Source: CAVVYW01 sp963752605
GTDB lineage: Bacteria; Actinomycetota; Thermoleophilia; Solirubrobacterales; 70-9
Length of the DNA stretch: 54,732 nt
Reading direction: 5' to 3'
Assembly: GCA_963752605.1 (NCBI GenBank)
Contig: CAVVYW010000008.1
Coordinates: 1-54,732 of the forward strand
The notes under the pieces are model-generated. The model was not told the origin of the DNA. It made no database searches and was given only the letters and a program-made list of their open reading frames with translations. Numbering within the stretch: the stretch's first letter is position 1; every line of letters starts with the position of its first letter. Position numbers and translations under genes: made by a program. This document shows, one piece after another, positions 40,909-49,559 of the stretch.

Positions 40909-41301
40909 GTGCGCATCCCCCGCCGGATTTACGACGAGATGGTCGAGCACGCCCATAAGGAGGCGCCGAACGAGTGCTGCGGGCTGATCGGCGGCAGGGA
41001 CGGCGAGGCCGTGTCGCTCTACCGGGCGGTCAACTCCGAGGGCAGCCCCCTCCGCTACAACCTCGATCCGCAGGACCAGTTCCGGATCATGAGCGAGATG
41101 GACGACAAGGGCGAGGAGCTGGCCGCGATCTACCACTCGCACACCGCGAGCCCGGCCTATCCCTCCCAGACCGACATCAACCTCGCCGCCTATCCGGACG
41201 CGATCTACCTGATCGTCTCGCTCGCCGAAGGCGAGGAGCCGCTCCGCGGATTCCACATCCGCGACGGAGAGGTGAGCGAGGCCGAGCTCGAGATCGCGTG
41301 A
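40909..41301 (+). CDS. mec: JAMM/MPN+ metalloprotease, Mec-like
   Basis: 130 residues, GTG start. The complete JAMM zinc-protease motif is present: E22 (NECCGLIGG) and H76-S-H78 with S86 and D89 (YHSHTASPAYPSQTD), the H-x-H-x7-S-x2-D spacing. Mec in mycobacteria cuts the CysO-cysteine adduct to free cysteine and restore CysO. Here it lies two genes after cysM, matching that pathway. It may also trim the GQA tail of the carrier at 13228, as QbsD-type JAMM enzymes do for their carriers. Start and stop are tight against neighbours (GTGA overlap with the next gene). Confidence 0.92.
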   Translation: MRIPRRIYDEMVEHAHKEAPNECCGLIGGRDGEAVSLYRAVNSEGSPLRYNLDPQDQFRIMSEMDDKGEELAAIYHSHTASPAYPSQTDINLAAYPDAIYLIVSLAEGEEPLRGFHIRDGEVSEAELEIA

Positions 41302-41813
41302 ACGACTCCGAGCAGGCCGGCCCGCTCACCTGCCCCCGCTGCGCGCTGGCGCACTCGCTCGACGAGCGGTTCTGCCGCGACTGCGGCATGCCGCTCGTCT
41401 ACGCCGGAACGAGGGAGGAGGAGCCGATCACAGACGCGCACGAGCGGGCGCGCAAGGTGCGCCCACAGCTGGCCCGAGGCGAGCTGGTCCGCGTCACGGG
41501 CGGCCGCAACCTGTCGGAGGCCGAGCTGATCCAGGGGATGCTCCTCGACCAGGGGATTCCCTCCATCCTGCGCCGGACACGGGGCTTCGACGTGCCCGAC
41601 TTCCTCGCGGCCGGGCCGCGCGACGTGCTGGTCCCGGAGTCCGGCTACGAGGCGGCGCGCGACCTGCTCAGCGACGCCGACCTGCTCACGGTCGAGCCGG
41701 AGCCGGGGTCACTGCCGGGGATCGGCTCGCCGGCGCGTCTCGCGGCGTGGCTCTTCGCCGCGGTGATCGCCGCCTTCGCCCTCATCTGGGTCCTCTATCA
41801 GCTCGCGAGCTGA
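41298..41813 (+). CDS. zinc-ribbon and DUF2007-like membrane protein
   Basis: 171 residues from GTG 41298 (GTGA overlap with mec). An N-terminal zinc ribbon (CPRCALAHSLDERFCRDCG: C-x2-C and C-x2-C) is followed by a basic helix and a DUF2007-like alpha/beta domain (LVRVTGGRNLSEAELIQGML; SGYEAARDLLSDADL), often called a putative signal-transducing domain. One C-terminal transmembrane helix (LAAWLFAAVIAAFALIWVLY) leaves almost nothing on the far side, so the protein is tail-anchored with the soluble part in the cytoplasm. Role unknown. It is the last gene of the cysM-hyp-mec run; the next gene is convergent and overlaps its end by about 105 bases. Confidence 0.75.
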   Translation: MNDSEQAGPLTCPRCALAHSLDERFCRDCGMPLVYAGTREEEPITDAHERARKVRPQLARGELVRVTGGRNLSEAELIQGMLLDQGIPSILRRTRGFDVPDFLAAGPRDVLVPESGYEAARDLLSDADLLTVEPEPGSLPGIGSPARLAAWLFAAVIAAFALIWVLYQLAS

Positions 41814-42719
41814 CCTCGACCGGGTGCGCCGGCCGCGGCCGTTCCTGTCGGTCGGGTCGAAGCTGAAGTCGGGCGGCTCACCGAGCTCGAGGTCGAACGG
41901 CTGTGTCTCGTCGGCTCGGGCCGGGGCGGTCTGATCCAGCGCCTCTCCCAGCGACCCCTCGAGCGTGTCCGCCTGCGGGTAGAGGATCTCGTCCAGGTGC
42001 ATGCGCCAGGCGCGTTCGATCTCGCGCATGGACGCCTCGAAGGCGAGCTCGAGGTTCCCCTGCGGGCCCTCGCGATGCAGCCGGCTGACCAGGATCTCGC
42101 AGGCGCCGGGGCCGGAGGTGCGCTCCAGCAGGTCGAAGACCGTGCCTCCCAGGATCACCGCGTCCCGCCGGGACGGGGGGAAGGGGGGGCGGTCCCCCTC
42201 CCGAAGCCGGGTGATCACGGCGGCGCGGAAGAGCGAGGTTTGGCCCGTGAAGTACTGGGCGCCTCCCTCGACCAGCCAGGCCCAGCGCAGGTAGGTGAGC
42301 AGGTGCTTGGGGGTCCACATCGGAGGGAGGGCTTCGTTGTTGGCGGCGAGGACGAGCTGGCAGTACATCCGCTCCGCCGTCCCCTTCAGCGCGTTCAGCG
42401 AGTCCTCGCCGGCCGCGCGGCGCTCGGTCCAGTAGTCGTTGAGCACGTGCATCTCGCCGAGCATGGGCCAGCCGGCGAGGTAACGGCGAGCGGCGGGCGC
42501 GGCGGCCCAGCGAACCGCCGGCAGCAGCGGGTGGGCGGCCGAGAGCCAGGCCGGGTTGTCGTGGATGACGACCGTGACGTCCCCCGGCGCCTCGTCGAAG
42601 CGCTCCTCCAGCTTCAGGCGCACGTCCTCGAGATGGTCCAGGGTGCGCTGAGCGCAGCCGATGTCGGAGTCGTCGTGGCGCGCCGTGAAGCTCAGCGAAT
42701 CGGTCTCGATCCAGGTCAT
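41709..42719 (-). CDS. hypothetical protein, possible inactive peptidase-MA-like fold
   Basis: 336 residues. It starts MTWIETDSLSFTARHDDSD, then RTLDHLEDVRLKLEERFDE, and has VTVVIHDNPAWLSAA and YLRWAWLVEGGAQYF, a layout that resembles gluzincin proteins of the peptidase-MA type in which WLVEGGAQYF would follow an H-E-x-x-H. The zinc motif itself is not present, so I regard activity as doubtful. The last 60 residues are low-complexity and basic and overlap the previous convergent gene; the real protein may end earlier only if there is an indel, which I do not see. Conserved-looking N-terminal two thirds; function unknown. Confidence 0.6.
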   Translation of the reverse strand: MTWIETDSLSFTARHDDSDIGCAQRTLDHLEDVRLKLEERFDEAPGDVTVVIHDNPAWLSAAHPLLPAVRWAAAPAARRYLAGWPMLGEMHVLNDYWTERRAAGEDSLNALKGTAERMYCQLVLAANNEALPPMWTPKHLLTYLRWAWLVEGGAQYFTGQTSLFRAAVITRLREGDRPPFPPSRRDAVILGGTVFDLLERTSGPGACEILVSRLHREGPQGNLELAFEASMREIERAWRMHLDEILYPQADTLEGSLGEALDQTAPARADETQPFDLELGEPPDFSFDPTDRNGRGRRTRSRSARELIEDPDEGEGGDHRGEEPRRETRRRADPRQ

Positions 42720-42728
42720 GCGTTCAGG

Positions 42729-43627
42729 CTACTCGGGGGCCCCGGCGGCACCCTCGCCTCTCGCCCGGGCACGCTCGAGGTCGAGCTCCGTGCCGACGCC
42801 CAGTCTTTCCAGCGCCGTGCGCGCCTCCTCGATCCCGTCCTCCTCGCGGACGGCGCGAGCCAGGGGCACCGCGGTCTCGGCCGCGAGGGCGGGGTCGAAG
42901 AGGAGGGTGATCGCCCCGAACGGGGTCAGCTCCACCGTCCGCCTGCCGCTTCGGATCGTCGCCGTGCCGCGCTCGCCGCGCGCGCAGCGGACGGCCTGCA
43001 GGCTCGCCTCGGTGGGAACGACCTTCGCCGCGTCGGTCCACCAGCTCGCACGCCGACGGCGTCAGGCTCCAGGCGGCCAGCAGCGCGCCGGACGCTCCGA
43101 TCTCACCGGCCCGCTGGAGCACCTCCAGTGCCGTGAGCTCGCCGTCGCAGCCGGGTCCGTAGACCGCCGCGAGCACGTCGCCGAGCTCGAGCGCCGCCGC
43201 CAGCATGATCGCGTCGCAGAGCGGGCTCGCCAGCCCGGGCTCGTCGCCGTGGGCGAGCACGTCGCCGCCGACGTCCACCATCACGACCCGGTCGCAGCCG
43301 AGCTCGGCGGCTGCAACGCGGATGCCCTCGGCGGTCGCCCGCGCGCCGCGGGTGATGTCGAGCAGCAGCACGGGCTGGCCGAGGTGCTCGGCCATCCGCG
43401 ACTCCGCGAGCGCCACTCCGTCCTCGGTCACGGTCGTCGCCCGAGGCGAGCACGGCCGCCGGCCCGCAGGGCTCGCCACCGCGAAGCTCCTCCACCGAGC
43501 GCGGCCCGGGCTTGGGATCGATCGGCGAGCGCTCCCAGGCGACCCCGCCCAGCACCCACTCCACGCCCATCTCCTCGAGCGGCTCCGTCAGCGCCAGCGC
43601 GCCGACGACGTCGCCGCCGCCGCCCAT
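42729..43627 (-). CDS. DUF1152 family protein, frameshifted as read
   Basis: Three reading frames together give one DUF1152 protein of about 300 residues. The first part has ALLLGMGGGGDVVGALALT and WVLGGVAWERSPIDPKPGPR; the second TTVTEDGVALAESRMAEHL, VVMVDVGGDVLAHGDEPGL and VYGPGCDGELTALEVL; the third, VELTPFGAITLLFDPALAAE. The frame changes are near 43440 and 43030 (in the second, dropping one C of GACCGAC restores VDDAAKVVPTE). The true start is upstream of the ATG at 43627, between it and 43672, but no ATG, GTG or TTG is visible there, only a CTG. The family is of unknown function with a nucleoside-hydrolase-like look. The breaks are more likely sequence errors than decay. Confidence 0.7.
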
Positions 43628-43664
43628 GCCGAGCAGCAGCGCTCTCTTGGCGTCGGCTAGAGCC

Positions 43665-44291
43665 CTACGCAGGAACGGGTTCGCCCTGGCAGATCTCGCG
43701 GATCGCCTCGGCTGCGCGGTCGAATTCCTCGTCCGCCATCACCGGGGTGCCCTCGAAGGGCAGGTCGCGGTCGATCTCGACCCAGCTGCGGCAGCCGTGG
43801 TGCTCGTCCTTGACGCGGACGGTGACCGGCCGCGGGATGCGATGGACCCGCAGCAGGAGCACGTGAAGCGGATGGCGCCGCTTCCAGGCGAGCCGCTTCT
43901 GCGCGTAATCCGCGGTCCAGACGTGGAAGGGGGTGAGCGCCTCGACCACGCGGTGGTCGTCGGTCGTGAAGTGGTCGGTGACCTCGGCCCAGGCGCGGAT
44001 CCGCACGCGATCGGGCTGCGGAATGCCGCCGTCCTGGAGCAGGGCGCGCGGCGGGGGCTCCTCGTCGGGCCAGACGCCCTCCTCGAGGGCCCGCCTCAGC
44101 TCGGGGTGGTGCGACTCACGCACGAGGTCGTTGCGCTGGTGGTCGAAGGTGGGGTAGAGGAAGAACTGGTCGTGCTCGACCTCGAAGTGCTTCTCGTCCT
44201 CGCGGATTCCGCCCTTGCGGAGCGCGACGAGCTGCTCACCCTCGGCCAGCGCTCGCACGGTGACGGCCCATTCTTTGAAAGCGATCGGCAT
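43665..44291 (-). CDS. DUF1802 family protein
   Basis: 208 residues, read in one intact frame. It begins with FKEWAVTVRALAEGEQLVAL, then RKGGIREDEKHFEVEHDQFF and LYPTFDHQRNDLV, and has YAQKRLAWKRRHPLHVLLLR near the C-terminal half: the typical DUF1802 pattern. No function is established for the family. It is preceded by a clear promoter with an inverted repeat and by a roughly 100-base leader that can fold into a long hairpin (44316-44378), so its expression is probably regulated. The stop lies immediately before the start region of the DUF1152 gene, which may be co-transcribed. Confidence 0.88.
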   Translation of the reverse strand: MPIAFKEWAVTVRALAEGEQLVALRKGGIREDEKHFEVEHDQFFLYPTFDHQRNDLVRESHHPELRRALEEGVWPDEEPPPRALLQDGGIPQPDRVRIRAWAEVTDHFTTDDHRVVEALTPFHVWTADYAQKRLAWKRRHPLHVLLLRVHRIPRPVTVRVKDEHHGCRSWVEIDRDLPFEGTPVMADEEFDRAAEAIREICQGEPVPA

Positions 44292-44315
44292 GTGATTCGT
44301 GTCTTGCTTGAGGTG

Positions 44316-44378
44316 GCTCGCGGACCCGGAGGCCAGGGGAACCGATTTGGGTGCCGGGAAGCCTCCTCGGGAGCGAGC
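44316..44378 (-). ncRNA. candidate structured leader RNA of the DUF1802 gene
   Basis: Between the promoter at 44401 and the ATG at 44291 lies a nested hairpin: outer stem GCTCGC with GCGAGC, a short CCC/GGG stem (44325-44327 with 44369-44371), and an inner stem GGAGGC (44328-44333) with GCCTCC (44361-44366), closed by a 27-base loop region with ACC and GGT that could pair further. No known riboswitch is recognised. It may be a cis-regulatory element or a stable 5' untranslated region. Confidence 0.4.
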
Positions 44379-44400
44379 AGTCTAGACGAGGGTCTCCGCG

Positions 44401-44430
44401 ATTACAACCCTTGTGAGCAATTGTCACAAG
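44401..44430 (-). promoter_or_regulatory. promoter with overlapping inverted repeat, upstream of DUF1802
   Basis: On the minus strand TTGTGA (44424-44429) and TGTAAT (44401-44406) are spaced by 17 bases, a good sigma-70-type promoter. CTTGTGA and TCACAAG arms with a 7-base spacer (44410-44430) overlap the -35 box, a likely operator. The half-site TGTGA resembles CRP/FNR-type sites, but the spacer is one base longer. Confidence 0.6.
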
Positions 44431-44454
44431 CTCTGGTTATTAGCTGTAAGCGCG

Positions 44455-44475
44455 AAAAACCGCATGCGCATGCGG
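44455..44475 (-). terminator. intrinsic terminator after alpha/beta hydrolase gene
   Basis: CCGCATGC with GCATGCGG is a perfect 16-base palindrome (44460-44475), followed on the minus strand by TTTTT. It sits 16 bases after the hydrolase stop and should end the hyuA-hyuB-hydrolase transcript. Confidence 0.8.
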
Positions 44476-44491
44476 CCTCGGCGCTGGCTGC

Positions 44492-45293
44492 TCAGCCAAT
44501 CCCGGAGCGGCCCAGGAACTCGGCCAACAGGTCGCCGACCGCCTCCGGGAGCTCCATCTGGCACCAGTGCGCGCCGTCCGCCACGGTCGTGAACTCGCCG
44601 CGGGGGATCGCCGCGGCGACCTCCTTCGAGGCGTCGGGCGGCGTCACGGGGTCCTCCGAGCCCGCAAAGGCGAGCGCGGGGCAGTGGATGGCGCCCGGCT
44701 CGAGCATCCGGCCCCGGGCGGTGCCGAGCGCGGACTCCGCGTAGCCCTCGGGGTCGTTCGCGACGAACAGCTCGACGAACCGCTCGATCAGCTCGGGGCG
44801 CTCGGCGCGCGCCCTCTCGGTGAAGCCGGTCGTCGCCACGGCCTCGGCGATCTCACGCATGCGGCCGGCCCGGGCGAGCTCGGCCCGCTCGCCGAGCACG
44901 GTCGTCGAAGCCCGGTCCCCAGGCGACGGCCCCGCCCAGCATCGCGAGCGCGGGGCAGCGGTCCTCCAGGGCGAGGGCGGCGTGCTCGACCACCATGCAG
45001 CCGACGGAGTGCCCGACCAGCGCCGCGCGCGTGATGCCCAGCCCTTCGAGGAGCGCGATCAGGTCCGCGGCCCAGCCCTCGACCGAGTACGGGCCGGCGG
45101 GCTTGTCGCTGTCGCCCGCGCCTCGCATGTCGATCGCGATCGCCTCGTAGCCCGCGTCCGCGACGGCGGCCAGCACCGCGTCCCACGACTCCTTGCGGCC
45201 GCCGAGGCCGTGGACGAAGGCGACGGCGGGGCCCTCGCCGCGGCGCTCATAGGCCAGCTCGACCCCGCCGCCGACGTCGATCCGCTCAGCCAT
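44492..45293 (-). CDS. alpha/beta hydrolase, frameshifted as read
   Basis: About 266 residues over two frames with one change near 44905. The first part starts MAERIDVGGGVELAYERRG, has the oxyanion segment VAFVHGLGGRKESWD, and the nucleophile elbow LVGHSVGCM (Ser in G-H-S-V-G). The second part, from MLGERAELARAG, holds the catalytic Asp (GSEDPVTPP) and His (ADGAHWCQME). Dropping one base in GACGACCGTGC joins them as GFDDVLGER. It is a general carboxylic-ester or C-C hydrolase with unknown substrate. The ATG overlaps the hyuB stop by a few bases, so it belongs to that operon and could act on the hydantoinase product or its ring-opened form. Confidence 0.82.
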
Positions 45294-46871
45294 CCCGCTC
45301 ACCGTACCCATCGTCACCGTATCCGCCTCCGCCGGGCGTCTCGATCCTGAGGCGGTCGCCGGGGGAGAGCTCTCCCTCGGATTTGCCCTCGATCGGCTCG
45401 CCGTTGAGGGTGTCGCGGCCGGGCTGGGCGTCCTGCGCCTCCCTCGCGGCCCTTCGGAGCGCGCCGCCGGCGCTCGGCGATCAGCGAGTAGCGCATCGGC
45501 GCCAGCGCCTCCAGCTCGCGCACGATGCCGTCGCCCCCGGCGAGGCGGCCGGCGCCGCCGCTGCCCCGGCGCACCGACAGCTCGCGCACGCGAACGGGAT
45601 ACTCCGCCTCCAGCGCCTCGACCGGCGTGTTGAGCGTGTTCGACATCGCGACGTGGACCGCGCTGGGGCCCTCCGCGTCCGGGCACGCGCCCTGGCCGCC
45701 GCCGATCGTCTCGTAGTAGGTCCACTCGCCGCCGTCCTCCCGGCGCCCGGCGAGGGTGATGTTGTTCATCGTCCCCTGCCCGTCGGCGCCGACCGGCGCG
45801 AAGTGGGCGAGGGCATCGAAGACGAGGTCCGCCACGCGGCTCGAGGTCTCGACGTTCCCGGCCACCACGGCCGCCGGGAAGTCGGCGTTCAGCAGCGATC
45901 CCTCGGGCGCGCGGACCGTGACCGGCCGCCAGGCGCCCGGCCGAGGGGGGCGCGTCGGGATCGCAGGCCACGCGAACCGCGTAGAAGCTGGCGGCCTTGG
46001 TCACCGAGAGCGGGCAGTTGAGGTTGCCCCTGACCTGCGTCCGCGGTGCCCTCGAAGTCGAGCTCCAGCGACTCGCCGCTGACCGTGGCGTGGACGCGCA
46101 GCGGGATCTCGCCGTCGCGGCCCTCGACGAAGTCCTCCGCGGTGCTCTCCCCGTCGGGCATCGCCGCGAGCGCGTCGCGGGTGCGCCGCTCGGCGTAGTC
46201 GAGCGACTCACGCGTCGCCGCGCGCAGCACGTCCACTCCGCGGCGCGCGGCGATCTCGCGCAGCCGCTTGATCCCGGTCAGGATCGACGCCCGCTGCGCC
46301 CGCAGGTCCGCCAGGCGCTGCGACGGGTTGCGCATCTGCTCGGCCAGATCCCTCGAGGGTCGCGTCGTCGGCCCGCGTCGGCGGGATGACCACGCCCTCC
46401 TCCTCGAGCGTCTCCGAGAGCGCCGGCATGCCGCCGGGCGTCGGTCCCCCGATGTCCGCGTGGTGCGCGCGGCTCGCGGCGAAGCCGAGGAGCACCGGAC
46501 CCGCCCGACCCCGGACGCGAAGCGGAGGAGTCCGCGGCAGGATGACGGGACTGATCAGCGTGATGTCGGGGAGGTGGGTGCCGCCGCGGTAGGGGTCGTT
46601 GAGGATCCAGAGGTCGCCCTCGCGCGTGCGTCTCGTCCACGATCGCGGCCACCGCGTCCGGCATCGAGCCGAGATGCACCGGGATGTGCTCGGCCTGCAT
46701 GATCAGCTCGCCCTGCGGGTCGAAGAGGGCGGTCGAGCAGTCGTGGCGCTCGGTGATGTTGGGCGAGTGCGCGGAGCGGATCAGCACCGCGCCCATCTCC
46801 TCGCAGGCGGCGTGGAGCGCGCCCGCCATCACCTGCAGGTCGACCGGGTCGAGGCGCGGCTCCTCGCTCAT
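45286..46871 (-). CDS. hydantoinase B/5-oxoprolinase-type protein, frameshifted as read
   Basis: Assembled from several frames, about 528 codons, fitting the HyuB family. Recognisable blocks in order: LDPVDLQVMAGALHAACEEM, VLIRSAHSPNITERHDCSTA, GELIMQAEHIPVHLGSMPDA, SRAHHADIGGPTPGGMPAL, LADLRAQRASILTGIKRLRE, SLELDFEGTADA, VEALEAEYPVRVRELSVRRG, and the end RLRIETPGGGGYGDD. Frame changes occur near 46630, 46350, 46035, 45935 and 45470. HyuB with HyuA opens hydantoin or 5-oxoproline rings using ATP. The stop overlaps the hydrolase start, and the start overlaps the hyuA stop by ATGA. One-base insertions and deletions both occur, which argues against one decay event. Confidence 0.83.
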
Positions 46872-48873
46872 CGCGTCCCACCCTCGTGTCCGCGGTGATC
46901 GTCCCCGCGTCGTCCACCGACGGCGCTCCAGCCCGGCGGCAGGACCAGGGTGGACTCCGGGAGCTCGAAGACGCACCGGGCCCTCGGCGCGGAAGCCGGC
47001 CGCCGGCTCGCCCCGGACGACGCGGGTCTCGACCCACTCGCCGCCGAACCGCGCCGGCGGGCTCCTCGTCGACGCTCCCGTCCTGCGCCGCGCGCGGGCG
47101 CGGCACCGGCCCGGGCACGACCGCCGCGACCCGGATCGTGACGAGCTCCAGCTCGCCCTCCGGATCGCGGTAGCCGTAGCGGGACTCGTGCTCGCGGGCG
47201 AAGTCCTCGGCGAGCGTCGTCCGGGTCGGGCGTCGGCCGAGCCGGGGATCGGCAGCTCGAAGGCCTGGCCGCGGTAGCGCAGCTCGTAGACGACCTCGAG
47301 CTCGGCGCCCTCCAGCCCGCGCCGCGCGTCGCGCGGCCAGCTCGTCGACCTAGGCCGGCGAGGCGCTCGGCGGTCATCTCCTCGCCGGGAGAGCAGCACC
47401 GTGCGGGCCGTGTCGCGCCGCCGGCCGGCGGCGATCAGCCCCAGCGCCGAGAGCACGCCGCTGGCCCGCGGGCAGATGATCCGCGAGATCTCGAGCTCCT
47501 CGGCCAGCGCCGCGGCGTGCATCGGGCCCGGCGCCGCCGAAGGGCAGCAGCGCGTACCCGCGCGGATCGATGCCGCGCTCGACCGTGACCACCCGCAGCG
47601 CCCGCATCATCTCCTGGTTGGCGACCCGCACGATCCCCTCGGCCGTCTCGAGCTCGTCCAGCCCGAGCTCCGGCGCCAGGGCGGCGACGCTGCGCTCGCG
47701 CCGCGTCGCGGTCGAGGTCGACGCCGCCGGCCAGCGCCGAGTCCGGCGGCCAGGTAGCCGAGCAGCAGGTTGGCGTCGGTGACGGTGGGCTCGGTGCCGC
47801 CGCGGCCGTAGCAGGCGGGCCCGGGCTCGGCGCCCGCCGAGCGCGGCCCGACGCGGAGCGCGCCGCCCTGGTCGCGCCAGGCGATCGAGCCGCCGCCGGC
47901 GCCGACCGTGTGCACGTCCACCATCGGCAGCTGGATCGGGCGCCCGCCGATCTCGCGGGAGTCGGTGCGCCGCACCTCGCCGCCGTCGACCACGCAGACG
48001 TCGCAGGAGGTGCCGCCCATGTCGATCCCGATCGCGTTGGCCTCGCCGGCGGCGCGCGCCAGCGGCGCCGGCTCCGACCGCGCCGCCGGCGGGGCCGGAG
48101 AGCACGCTCCAGGCGCCGGCGCGCGCGGCCTCGGCCGCCGTCGGCGGTGCCGCCCGAGGAGCGCATCACCTGCGGCTCGGGCAGGCCCGCTCGCGGCAGG
48201 CGGCGGCGAGGCCGGTCAGGTAGCGGCCGAGCAGGGGGGAGAGGTAGGCGTCGATCGCGGTCGTCGAGCAGCGCTCGAACTCGCGGAAGGCGGGCAGCAC
48301 CTCGTGCGAGGCCGAGACGTGGACGTCGGGCAGCGCCTCGCGCAGCGCGGTCGGCGATCCGCCGCTCGTGCGCGGGGTCGCGCGAACGAGAACAGCAGGC
48401 AGATCGGCGACCGACTCGGCGCCCGGCGTCGCGGACCGCGCGCGACCAGCCGCGTCGACCTCCTCGTCCGTCGAGCTCCTCGACCACGCCGTCGGCGCCG
48501 ATCCGCTCGGCGGCCTCGAAGCGCAGCTCCGGCTCGACCAGCGGCGGCGGGCGCGCGCGGCAGGGGTGGTAGAGGCTGGGGCGGCCCTGGCGGCCGATCT
48601 CGAGCAGGTCGGCGAAGCCGCGGGTGGCGATCAGCGCGGTGCGGGCGCCGCGCTCCTCGAGCAGCGCGTTGGTGCCGACGGTCATCCCGTGGGTGAAGGC
48701 CTTGACCTGCGCCGGCCTCGGCCCCGGCGCGCTCGCGAGCACCTCCTCGATCGCGCCGATCACCCCTCGGACTGGTCCGAGGGCGTGGTCGGAACCTTCG
48801 CCGTGTGCAGCCGCTCGCCGTCGAGCAGCGCCGCGTCGGTGAAGGTCCCGCCGACGTCGACGCCGAGCAGCAT
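46868..48873 (-). CDS. hydantoinase A/5-oxoprolinase-type protein, frameshifted as read
   Basis: About 668 codons assembled from several frames. It begins MLLGVDVGGTFTDAALLDGE, the HyuA nucleotide-binding start, followed by GVIGAIEEVLASAPG, VKAFTHGMTVGTNALLEERG and ALIATRGFADLLEIGRQGRP. The middle contains VMRSSGGTADG and MGGTSCDVCVVDGGEVRRTD, and VDVHTVGAGGGSIAWRDQGG, the hallmark of the family; near the C-terminal third is VVTVERGIDPRGYALLPFGG. At least six to ten frame changes interrupt it. It overlaps hyuB by ATGA. In a normal genome this would be a catalytic partner of hyuB; substrate unknown. Confidence 0.85.
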
Positions 48874-48941
48874 GCGCCGAAGTTATGCAGGCGTCGGCGC
48901 CCCGGCGGAGCCGGCGCTCGCGCCTAGTCCGCGAGCCTGCG

Positions 48942-49376
48942 CTAGGCGGCGATACCTGCCTCGAGGTGCTCCTCCAGCTCCTCGAGGTGCTTGTGCGACG
49001 GGCAGTAGTCCCGGCCCGGCAGCGGCTCGCGCTGGCACGGCGTGCCCTTGCGGGTGCTCGCGCAGGCAGCTCCGCGGCTGCCGTCGAGCCCGACTCGGCC
49101 GGGAGCTGCTCCAGGTGCTCGAGCGCCAGGTTCACGTTGCGCTCGATCACCATGTAGACCTGAACCTGATCGGAGAGGGCGAAGTGATCGCGGATCTCCG
49201 TGAACAGGGTTCGCGCCGGACGCGCGAAGTAGCGCCTGTCGTACGGCCATGCGCCGCATCGTCGCCTCGCACGTCTCCAGAACCTGCTGCCGCGCCGCTG
49301 GGCAGTCCGCGACGTCACCGCGGTCCTCGATCCGTGGCGCCAACTCGCGGTAGATGGACCGACTGAATCGATACAT
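48942..49376 (-). CDS. small Cys/His-rich hypothetical protein, frameshifted as read
   Basis: About 145 residues over frames. It begins MYRFSRSIYRELAPRIEDRG, passes to DRRYFARPARTLFTEIRDHF and YMVIERNVNLALEHLEQLP, and ends CASTRKGTPCQREPLPGRDY then CPSHKHLEELEEHLE, a C-x8-C-x8-C-x2-H pattern that suggests a zinc site. I recall similar proteins in Thermoleophilia genomes, without function. Two frame changes (near 49250 and 49080) split it. A strong ribosome binding site AAGGAGG lies 8 bases before the ATG at 49376. Its upstream region contains a small inverted repeat (49488-49504). Confidence 0.7.
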   Translation of the reverse strand: MYRFSRSIYRELAPRIEDRGDVADCPAARQQVLETCEATMRRMAVRQALLRASGANPVHGDPRSLRPLRSGSGLHGDRAQREPGARAPGAAPGRVGLDGSRGAACASTRKGTPCQREPLPGRDYCPSHKHLEELEEHLEAGIAA

Positions 49377-49487
49377 GCTCTCATCCTCCTTGACCTGCCC
49401 CCTGTACTGTCCCCCGGCGCTGTCCCCACGCGTCCGATCCGTGCCTGACTCTCAGCGCGGGAATTGAAACAAGTGCGGATGGACAGC

Positions 49488-49504
49488 GTTAAGCGTCGAT
49501 TAAC
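49488..49504. promoter_or_regulatory. small inverted repeat in the upstream region
   Basis: GTTAA-GCGTCGA-TTAAC, 5-base arms with a 7-base spacer, in the only AT-rich part of the 183-base gap between the small Cys/His gene and nadB. A possible operator; arms are short. Confidence 0.3.
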
Positions 49505-49559
49505 AAGTTTAAGTAGGCCGTTACACGATCTGATTACGCGTGGCGACGTCTGAGCCCGT

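Noticed and set aside
44310..44380. Plus-strand text with GGGGAACC and GGGTG recalling the c-di-AMP (ydaO) riboswitch
   Set aside because: Spacing and the other conserved parts do not fit, and no plus-strand gene follows; the transcribed strand is the minus strand.
49458..49475. GAATTGAAAC, which resembles the end of a CRISPR repeat
   Set aside because: Single copy, with no repeats or spacers and no cas genes around it.
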